A DNA stretch of 64,000 nt from an uncultured Muribaculaceae bacterium (GTDB lineage: Bacteria; Bacteroidota; Bacteroidia; Bacteroidales; Muribaculaceae). Positions 16,680 through 24,700 of this stretch are shown here, piece after piece. Each line of letters starts with the position of its first letter. The stretch's first letter is position 1. Position numbers and translations under genes: made by a program. The stretch spans positions 95,523 through 159,522 of the forward strand of contig CAJTUF010000004.1 of NCBI GenBank assembly GCA_910579675.1, read 5' to 3'. The notes under the pieces are model-generated. The model was not told the origin of the DNA, ran no database searches, and saw nothing but the letters and a program-made list of their open reading frames with translations.

Positions 16680-17336
16680 ATGAACCGCAAAGGCAAACTC
16701 TATTTCCGCTACGGCACAATGGGCTCGGCCAAAACCGCCCTCCTCCTCACCATGGCCTACAACTTTGAGGAGCGAAAGATGCGCTATGTGTGCCTCAAAC
16801 CGCATATCGACACCCGCGAAGGCGGCCGCAGCGTGATCCGCTCCCGTATCGGCATCGAGCGCGAATGCAAGTGGATCTATCCCGACACCGACATCTATGC
16901 CCTGGCCCAGAACCTCTTTGAGCAAAACATGACGGTGATCGACTGGTTTCTGGTCGACGAAGCCCAGTTTCTCACTGCCGGACAGATCGACCAACTCGCC
17001 CGGATTGTCGACGACTTCGGAAGCAATGTGATATGCTTCGGCCTGCGCACCGACTTCCAGAGCCGGCTCTTCGAGGGGTCAAGGCGACTCTTTGAGATCG
17101 CCGACACCATCGACGAGATCAAATCGACCTGCACCTGCGGACGCAAAACCATAGTCAATGCCCGCATCGACGCCTCAGGCGACATAGTCACCGAAGGCGC
17201 TCAGGTAGAGATAGGAGGCGACGAGCGATACATTGCCGTGTGCCGCAAATGCTGGCGCAACCGACGTATCGAGCAGCAGGCGCGCATGTCGCTCCCATTT
17301 GCCGAATTTTCCCCTGCCACCGGCAACACCGACTGA
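16680..17336 (+). CDS. tdk: Thymidine kinase (type II)
   Basis: 218 residues, cytoplasmic pyrimidine salvage: ATP plus thymidine gives dTMP. The P-loop appears as YGTMGSAKTALLL (about 11-23), the Walker B/catalytic region as FLVDEAQFL (about 98), and the lasso zinc site as paired cysteines CTCGRK and CRKCWR. The start at 16680 places the P-loop at the usual distance from the N-terminus; the open frame upstream is discarded. The neighbours have no clear pathway link. Confidence 0.95.
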   Translation: MNRKGKLYFRYGTMGSAKTALLLTMAYNFEERKMRYVCLKPHIDTREGGRSVIRSRIGIERECKWIYPDTDIYALAQNLFEQNMTVIDWFLVDEAQFLTAGQIDQLARIVDDFGSNVICFGLRTDFQSRLFEGSRRLFEIADTIDEIKSTCTCGRKTIVNARIDASGDIVTEGAQVEIGGDERYIAVCRKCWRNRRIEQQARMSLPFAEFSPATGNTD

Positions 17337-17383
17337 CCGCCGGGGCACCACCCACTCACCAACCCCCTCCACACCTTTTCCCG

Positions 17384-18184
17384 ATGACTTCATCACACAT
17401 CACCAAGCTACTCCGCGCCATCATAATCCTGGCTGTCGCAATAGTCATGAGCCACGCTCCTGCATTAGCAGCCGGGCCGGCCACTCCCCTCTCGATACCC
17501 CGGGAGTCGCTTTCCTATAAGGTGATGTTCAAGTGGGGTCTCATCAACAAGAAAGCAGGATGGGCCCGCCTCGACTATTCTCCTGCCGGCGCCACAGCCA
17601 CCGCAGTGCTCTACGCAGGGTCGGAGCCGTGGGCCGACAAGCTATATTATCTCCGCGACACCCTCACCACCCGCATGTCGACCGCCAACCACACCCCCGA
17701 ATACTACGAGCGTGTGGCCAACGAAGACGGCAAGTATGCCCGCGACGTGGTGCGATTCACCCGCGACGGCAACCGAGTCACAGCCACCACCCGCCGATAC
17801 CGTCGTGCGCGCCCCGGAGCCGAGCTCAAGCAGGCCGATGCCGAGCTTGAGGCCATAGGCGAGACCGTCGACATGGTGAGCGCCTTCTATTATGCCCGCA
17901 CCATGCCCTTTGCCAAAATGGCACCCGGGCAGCAGCGCATCATCAACATCTTCTCGGCCAAGAAAAAGGAGCGCCTCACCATCACCTTTGCCGGAACAGA
18001 GACCGTCAGGATCGACAACCGCTCCTACGACACCTATCATATCAAATTCCGCTTCACCACCGACGGCGGCAAGCAGTCGAGCGACGACATCGACACCTGG
18101 GTGGAGACGGCTGCGCCCCACCGTCCCGTCAAGCTCGAAGGAAAGCTCAAGATAGGCAAGATAATGTGTCTGCTTGAGCCATGA
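17384..18184 (+). CDS. DUF3108 domain-containing exported protein
   Basis: 266 residues. The start at 17384 gives the N-terminus MTSSHITKLLRAIIILAVAI and a signal peptide ending near ALAAG. The mature protein has the DUF3108 pattern: LSYKVMFKWGLINKKAGWARLDY, YLRDTLTTRM, then a beta-rich body ending in IDTWVETAAPHRPVKLEGKLKIGKI. The family is periplasmic with unknown function, common in Bacteroidota and Proteobacteria. It overlaps the start region of the 5'-nucleotidase gene, so it heads a probable operon running to the SSB gene at 27648. Confidence 0.85.
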   Translation: MTSSHITKLLRAIIILAVAIVMSHAPALAAGPATPLSIPRESLSYKVMFKWGLINKKAGWARLDYSPAGATATAVLYAGSEPWADKLYYLRDTLTTRMSTANHTPEYYERVANEDGKYARDVVRFTRDGNRVTATTRRYRRARPGAELKQADAELEAIGETVDMVSAFYYARTMPFAKMAPGQQRIINIFSAKKKERLTITFAGTETVRIDNRSYDTYHIKFRFTTDGGKQSSDDIDTWVETAAPHRPVKLEGKLKIGKIMCLLEP

Positions 18185-18210
18185 TCCCCTCTCATTATCC
18201 ATCCCGACCC

Positions 18211-19971
18211 ATGAAGCTATCCTCTATCATTGCATCTACATTTCTTTTGTCAGCATCACTGATGTCACACGCCACCACCCCCGACGAGGTGACCATAACC
18301 GTAGTGGAGACCACCGACGTACATGGCAATTTCTTCCCCACCAACTACATCACCCGAAGCCAATGGCCTGGCAGCCTCGCCCGAGTGGCCACATATGTCG
18401 ATTCGCTCCGCGCCGAAAAGGGTGCCGATAATGTGATACTGCTCGACAACGGCGACCTCCTGCAGGGGCAGCCAACCGTCTATTACTACAACTTCATCGA
18501 CACCGTGTCGCCCCATGTGGCAGCCGACATTCAGCGCTTCATGGCCTACGACGCCGTGACCCTCGGCAACCACGACATAGAGACCGGCCACGATGTCTAC
18601 GACCGCTTCATAGCCCAGTCGTCGGCGCCAGTGCTCGGTGCCAACATCATCTCCTCGACCACCGGCAAGCCCTACATCGCCCCCTATACCATCATAGAGC
18701 GCGGAGGAGTGCGCATAGCCGTGGTGGGCATGATCACTCCCGCCATACCGGCATGGCTCCCCGAAAACCTCTGGGCCGGACTACGGTTTGACGATATGGT
18801 GTCGACAGCCCGCACCACCATCGACCATCTCCGTGCCACCGAGCACCCCGACGCTGTGATAGGACTCTTCCACTCCGGGGGCAACTCCGACACCCGAACC
18901 GCCGGCTATATGGAAAACGCCTCACTCGAAGTGGCCCGCCAAGTGGAGGGCTTCGACGCCATACTCATGGGCCACGACCACCGCGTGTGGGACGAAAAGG
19001 TGACCGACCCCTCGGGAGCCACCGTAGTGGCACTCAATCCAGCCAACAATGCAGTCAACATAGGCCGACTCGACCTCACCTTTACCATCGGCCCCGACGG
19101 CAAGCCGGTGGCCAAGAAGATCGAGGGCTCGGTTGTGCCGGTGGGCAATCTCGAACCGTCACCCCGCTTCATGGAGCATTTTGCCCCTCAGATGGCCGCC
19201 GTAGAGACATTTGTCGAGCGCCCGATAGGGCGTGCCACAGGCCCCTTCCTAAGCCGGGATGCCTTCTTCGGCCCGAGCGCATTCATGGATCTCATCCACC
19301 GCCTGCAGCTCGAGATAGCCGACGCCGATGTGTCGATGGCCGCCCCTCTGTCGTTTGACGCCGCCATCGACACCGGCACCGTCACCATGGCCGATATGTT
19401 CAGCCTCTACAAATACGAGAATCTGCTCTACACCATGGAGCTCACCGGCGAGGAGATCAAAAACTACCTTGAGGAATCCTACGACCTCTGGACCAACAGC
19501 ATCTCCGGTCCCGGCGACCATATCATACGCTTCGGCTCCGACAATCCCCGCCCCGGCGACAACCGGCTCAAATACCCGTCGTACAACTTCGACTCGGCCG
19601 CAGGGATCAATTACACCGTCGACGTGACCAAGCCCAAAGGCTCGAAAATCACCATCTCATCAATGGCCTCCGGCGAGCCATTCGACATGAAGCGCCGCTA
19701 CCGCGTGGCCATAAACTCTTATCGCGGAAACGGTGGCGGCGACCTTCTCACCAAAGGCGCCGGAATACCCCACGACAGTCTCACCTCGCGCATTGTGTCG
19801 GCCACCGACAAGGATCTCCGCTTCTACCTCATGAAAGCCATCGAGGAAAAGGGAGTGATCGAGCCGACAGTGACACCCAACTGGCGCTTCATTCCCGAAG
19901 AGATTGCAGAGCCTGCCCTCCGCGCCGACTCACTCATTCTCTTCTCAGGTTCCACCGCTCACCAGAAATGA
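18211..19971 (+). CDS. Bifunctional metallophosphatase / 5'-nucleotidase, exported
   Basis: 586 residues from the ATG at 18211, which gives the signal peptide MKLSSIIASTFLLSASLMSHA. An in-frame ATG at 18181 (overlapping the DUF3108 stop as ATGA) would add ten residues and may be used for coupling. The N-terminal calcineurin-like domain has TTDVHGNF, LLDNGDLLQGQP, TLGNHDIE, LFHSGG and MGHDHRVW. The C-terminal 5'-nucleotidase domain (from about 330) has YKYENLLYTMELTGEEIKNYLE and the substrate loop YNFDSAAGINYTVD. It is predicted to dephosphorylate nucleotides or 2',3'-cyclic nucleotides in the periplasm. The stop overlaps the ECF sigma gene start. Confidence 0.93.
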   Translation: MKLSSIIASTFLLSASLMSHATTPDEVTITVVETTDVHGNFFPTNYITRSQWPGSLARVATYVDSLRAEKGADNVILLDNGDLLQGQPTVYYYNFIDTVSPHVAADIQRFMAYDAVTLGNHDIETGHDVYDRFIAQSSAPVLGANIISSTTGKPYIAPYTIIERGGVRIAVVGMITPAIPAWLPENLWAGLRFDDMVSTARTTIDHLRATEHPDAVIGLFHSGGNSDTRTAGYMENASLEVARQVEGFDAILMGHDHRVWDEKVTDPSGATVVALNPANNAVNIGRLDLTFTIGPDGKPVAKKIEGSVVPVGNLEPSPRFMEHFAPQMAAVETFVERPIGRATGPFLSRDAFFGPSAFMDLIHRLQLEIADADVSMAAPLSFDAAIDTGTVTMADMFSLYKYENLLYTMELTGEEIKNYLEESYDLWTNSISGPGDHIIRFGSDNPRPGDNRLKYPSYNFDSAAGINYTVDVTKPKGSKITISSMASGEPFDMKRRYRVAINSYRGNGGGDLLTKGAGIPHDSLTSRIVSATDKDLRFYLMKAIEEKGVIEPTVTPNWRFIPEEIAEPALRADSLILFSGSTAHQK

Positions 19972-20537
19972 CCCTGATGGCCAAGACACCCACCCAAGCC
20001 GACACCTCGCTCACGGAGCGCCTGCGCGACCCCCTTACCGCCCGAAGTGCCTTCGGAGAGGTGATTGACCGCTACAGCCAGCCTCTCTACTGGCAGATAC
20101 GACGCATGGTCAACAGCCATGAAGACGCCAACGACCTGCTCCAGAACACATTCCTAAAAGCATGGAGCTCGCTCGACGCCTTCAGGGGCGACGCACGCCT
20201 CTCGACATGGCTCCACAAGATTGCAATCAACGAGAGCCTGACATTTCTGGAGCGCGAGCGCAAGCGCCTCAACGTGTCGATCGACGACGACGAGGCCCGG
20301 GTGATCCACGCCATCGAGTCGGACACCGATATCGACGGCGACGAACTGCGGCTCGAGCTCCGCAAAGCCATTGCATCGCTCCCCGAAAAGCAGCGCCTCG
20401 TGTTTAACATGCGATATTACGATGAGATGCCCTACGACAAGATGTCGGAGATTCTCGGCACCTCGTCCGGAGCCCTGAAAGCGTCGTATCACCACGCCGT
20501 CAAAAAAATCGAACAATATTTCTCCGACCGCACTTAA
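19968..20537 (+). CDS. ECF-type RNA polymerase sigma factor
   Basis: 189 residues. Region 2 (about 25-95) has LYWQIRRMVNSHEDANDLLQNTFLKAW and STWLHKIAINES; region 4 (about 125-185) has SLPEKQRLVFNMRYYDEMPYDKMSEILGTSSGALKASYHHAVKKI. There is no region 3, as expected for ECF factors. ATGA overlap with the 5'-nucleotidase gene. The next two genes encode a single-span membrane protein and a CpxP/Spy-like protein, an arrangement typical of envelope-stress sigma modules; that regulatory reading is inference. Confidence 0.95.
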   Translation: MTLMAKTPTQADTSLTERLRDPLTARSAFGEVIDRYSQPLYWQIRRMVNSHEDANDLLQNTFLKAWSSLDAFRGDARLSTWLHKIAINESLTFLERERKRLNVSIDDDEARVIHAIESDTDIDGDELRLELRKAIASLPEKQRLVFNMRYYDEMPYDKMSEILGTSSGALKASYHHAVKKIEQYFSDRT

Positions 20538-20593
20538 ACCTTTCCACCCCATTATAGTCAAAGAAGTATCATCAATCAAGACAATGCACTGTA

Positions 20594-21037
20594 ATGAGCG
20601 ACCAGAATAACACCCCCGACATACTCGACCGCATCGGCCGCAAGAGCGGAATGACTGTCCCCGACGGTTATTTCGAGCAGTTTGCCGACCGGATGAAAAA
20701 TTCTCTCCCGGAAGTACCGTGGGAGACTGAGGCCCGCATGGCCGACACCCACATCATGCCGTCGCGCTCCTTATGGCAGCGTGTCCGTCCATATGTATAT
20801 ATGGCTGCGATGTTTGCGGGCATATGGCTCATGATGAACATATCGACCCTCCTCGGCACAGGAGGCAATGTGCCCGCCGCAACCACCACAGCAGCCATAC
20901 CCACAGTGGCCGAGCTCATCGACGAGGGCGAGAGCGAGTTTACGGAATATGCCGTCGACAATTTCGACCGCATCGATCTCTACGACGACCTTTACGCCTC
21001 GGGATTCAACCCCGTGAGCCTCTCTTACAACGATTAA
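20594..21037 (+). CDS. Single-span membrane protein, candidate anti-sigma factor
   Basis: 147 residues with no named family. The N-terminal 60 residues are soluble and include VPDGYFEQFADRMKNSLPE, a pattern common in small Bacteroidales proteins encoded next to sigma factors. One membrane span lies near residues 68-90 (YVYMAAMFAGIWLMMNIS), followed by a short acidic periplasmic tail. Position 57 bp after the ECF gene plus this topology (soluble N-terminus, one span) fits an anti-sigma factor. No zinc HxxxCxxC motif is present, so it is not a ZAS-type one. Confidence 0.7.
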   Translation: MSDQNNTPDILDRIGRKSGMTVPDGYFEQFADRMKNSLPEVPWETEARMADTHIMPSRSLWQRVRPYVYMAAMFAGIWLMMNISTLLGTGGNVPAATTTAAIPTVAELIDEGESEFTEYAVDNFDRIDLYDDLYASGFNPVSLSYND

Positions 21038-21094
21038 TCCTCCCCCCCTCCATCACAGCTTCAAAAACCAATTCTTTTCCCCACAACTACACTG

Positions 21095-21598
21095 ATGCTA
21101 CGACACATCCTATCGCTCATACTGTTTCTGTCGGCTCTCATGGCTTCGGCTTCCCCTATATGCAACGCGTGGGGGGCTCCCGACGGTCCGACCGACCGCG
21201 CACAATGGATGCGCGAGATGCAGCGCCACCAGAACGACTTCATAGCAAAGGAGCTCGGACTCTCCGACAAGCAGCGGGCCGATTTCATGCCTCTCTACAA
21301 TAAGATGCGCGAAGAGATGGCCAAGGAATCACGCGAGGCCCGCAATGTGGCTAAAAAGGTCAAGGAAAAAGGAGAAGCCGCGACCGAAGCCGACTATGAA
21401 TCGGCCACCGACGCCTATCTTAACTTCCGCGCCCGCGAAGCCGAAATTGAAAAGAGCTACTACCGCAAATTTGGCCACATTCTGTCCAAGCGACAGCTAT
21501 ACCGGCTCAACAACGTTGAGCGCAAATTCGACCGAATGCTCATGCAGCACCGTGGCCGAGGCGCGAAAAACGGTGCTAAGCCTAAGGCCGACAAGTAG
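21095..21598 (+). CDS. CpxP/Spy-like exported helical protein
   Basis: 167 residues. The signal peptide (MLRHILSLILFLSALMASAS) is followed by a highly charged, all-helical mature part with FIAKELGLSDKQRADFMPLYNKMREEM and a second long helix ending in LSKRQLYRLNNVERKFDRML. The LTxxQ-like pattern is degenerate. Spy/CpxP-type proteins act as periplasmic chaperones or stress sensors. It is placed third in the sigma-factor cluster and just before the alpha-2-macroglobulin gene, which supports an envelope role. The C-terminal KNGAKPKADK tail is basic and low complexity. Confidence 0.72.
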   Translation: MLRHILSLILFLSALMASASPICNAWGAPDGPTDRAQWMREMQRHQNDFIAKELGLSDKQRADFMPLYNKMREEMAKESREARNVAKKVKEKGEAATEADYESATDAYLNFRAREAEIEKSYYRKFGHILSKRQLYRLNNVERKFDRMLMQHRGRGAKNGAKPKADK

Positions 21599-21736
21599 AC
21601 CATCCATCCTCAGCCTGCCAGGCTTCACCGCCTTAGCGCCGCAGAGACTTACGTCACCATCGATCCTCCTCCGGGACTGATGATGAAGAGGTCTCTGATG
21701 TCGTTTTATATCCCCTCTCAATTAATCAACGCAGCC

Positions 21737-24700
21737 ATGACACCCAAGCGTATTTTCAACACACTCATCGCCCTTATCATCACAGCTATGACAGCCGCTG
21801 CATCGACCCCGACGCGCCCTGATTTCGCCTTTCCCGAAAAGGTGAGCCAAAACGCACGCCGCGACCTCGACCGAGCCCTCTCCGACGGTAACGATGCCGC
21901 CGCTCTGCGGGCTGCCCTCAACCTCACTCTCGCCCAAAACGAAATCGACTCCGACAGGATGCCACGCTCGCTCGAACTCCTCGACTCAATAGGGAAGTCG
22001 TTTTCTACCCCTGCCCCAAAAGCAGTGTGCGATCTCATCAGAGCCACCATCTACACCGACTATTTCCGTTCACAGCAATGGACCATAGAACGTCGGCCAG
22101 AACTCCCCGCCGGCACTCAGGCTCCGGACGACTACACTCAGTGGAACGGCCGCCAGTTTGAGGCCCGCGTGAGCGAACTGCTCAACTCGGCCCTCGCCAA
22201 TCCCGACGCACTGCTCGCCACCCCGCTGCGCAACTATGATGCCCTGTTGGCTGTATCGTCGAAACAGGCCCGCGCCACCTACATATTCTACCCCTCGCTT
22301 CTCGACTTTATTGGCGGCAAAGCCATAGATCTTATTTCGTCGTTCCGCACTCAGGGAGCTGTCGCTTTGGCCGATGAATACCGCACCCTGCTGAACCGTC
22401 TCAACGCCGACCGTCCTGCCCCGCTCATCACCGGGCGCATTGCCGCGATAATGAATAACCCTGCCGACATGACGGCACTCCGCAATCGCCTCACTTCCCT
22501 CTACCGCGAGATGGGTGCCTCGGAGTATTCGGGAGAGGCTCTGATAGCCCTCGGCGACATTACCGATGCCAACGATATCGACGCATGCCGCACCACAAAG
22601 GAGCTCATCGACGGCTTTCTTGCCAAATATCCCTCCTACATCCGGGCAGCCAATCTGCGCAACATCCTTGCCTCGCTCATCCGCAAGAGGGCTGAGATTG
22701 ATGTGCGTACCCTCGTAGTGCCGGGCCAACCGCTCCACTTCGATGCCACATCGTTCAATACTCCTGCTGTTACCGTGACCCTCTATCGCCTGCCCGCCTC
22801 GCGCGACACCGACCGTAACGAGTATTGCGACCTTCCCGACGGAAAGATTCCTCCCACCTTCAAGGCTGTAGGATCGCGCAAGCTCACCTTTCCCGGCACA
22901 GCCCCTTTCAAGACCTCAGTATCCGACAGCATAACCGTCGATCTGCCCGGTTGCTATATCCTCGTGGCTGAAGCACCCGGTATGCAGCGCGAGAGCAATC
23001 CGCGCATAATCCGCGCCACATCCCTCGCCGCCGGTGCCTTGACCTATGGCCCCTCCACTCTGGCCTTGGTGGTAGACCCGCTCACAGGTCGTCCTGTGGA
23101 GGGAGCGTCGCTCTTCACCTCCTCAGCCAAGCAACCGGTAGCAACCACCGGAGCCGATGGCATCGCGCCTGTGCGCACCACCGACGGCAACCTCCTCATC
23201 CGTCCCGAGAAAGGCTCCGACCGCTATGCCCCCTATGTGAGAGTGTGGCAGCGCGGCCAGCTCCCCGACAGCCTCCGGCGCTATTATGTCGAAGCGTTCA
23301 CCGATCTGGCCCTCTATCATCCAGGCGACACCATGCGCTTTGCCGCTGTGGTCTATTCCATCAAGGGGCGCGACATTGAGGCTGCAGCCGAGGCTGCCGT
23401 AAGTGCAGTGGTCTATGATGCCAACAACCAGCCCGTCGACACCATTGAGGCCGTGGCCGACCGCTTCGGGCGCATCGAGGGAGAAGTGACTCTCCCCGAC
23501 GATGGGCGCCTCAACGGTCGCTACTCCATTGTCGTCAAACATGGTAACGCAAGAGGCCGCACCTACTTCACCGTGTCCGACTATAAACTCCCCTCGTTTG
23601 ACATAACTCTCGACCCTGCCGCAACCGACACTCCTGAAAAAGGCGCCGTGACGCTGAGCGGAACCGTTATGACCTATTCCGGCATGCCGGTACAGGGTGC
23701 AGCCATCGCTATCACCATACAGCGCGAATATATCTGGCGCCACTATGGCCCCACGGCCATCGAAAAGCCTTTTGAGCCACTCCACCTCACCGCCACCACC
23801 GACGCCTCAGGAAAGTGGACCGCCGTGGCCGGAGCCGCCGCGCTGGAAGCCGCCGGACGCGGTGCATGGCTCAGCGCCTCAGTAACCGCCACCTCGCCCG
23901 CAGGCGAGAGTCATGAGGCACGACAGGTGTTTGCCACCGGCCCCTCGCTCCGTATCCGAGCCAATCTCCCTGAGGCCATCAACACCGCCGCTCCCGTCAA
24001 GCTCCCGGTCGAGGTCTACGGCCCCGCCGGCACACCCGTCGGCAACATCACTATCGGCTATGTGGTGACACATACCGGTCAGCAGGCCGACACTGTGGCA
24101 TCAGGCCAACTTGACAGCACCTCACCCATGGCCGACTGGAGCTCGATTGCTCCCGGCACCTACGATATCACATTCAGCATCGACGGCGACAGCCGGAGCT
24201 GCTATGGGATAGCGCTCTACAATCCGTCGGTCGACCGTTCCCCGTCTGCGGATCTCATATGGACCCCCGACCGCTCGGTTACTCTCGGCTCCGACCGCAC
24301 CACTGAAATCCTCCTCGGCACCTCGATGGACACCACTTGGGTGCTCTTCACCCTCTACGACAGCGAGGAGATGATCGAGCGGCGCTGGATCAGTCTCCCC
24401 GCCGGTATGCACCGCATACCGGTGGTGACCGACCACGGCGGTTCGCCCGGTCTGCGCGCCACATTCTTTGCCGCAGGACGTTACACCTCTCAGAATGTGA
24501 CCATAGACCTCCGCCCGGCCATCGACCCCCGCGGCCTCACCATCAAAGCCGAGTCGATGCGCGACCACACTGTGCCCGGCTCCGCCGAGAAGTGGACCTT
24601 CAAGGTGGTCAACGCTCTCGGCACTCCCGTCGAATCGGCTGTGATGATTGACCTCTACAATCAGGCACTCGACGCCCTCTCACCCTTCCGGTGGTATCTA

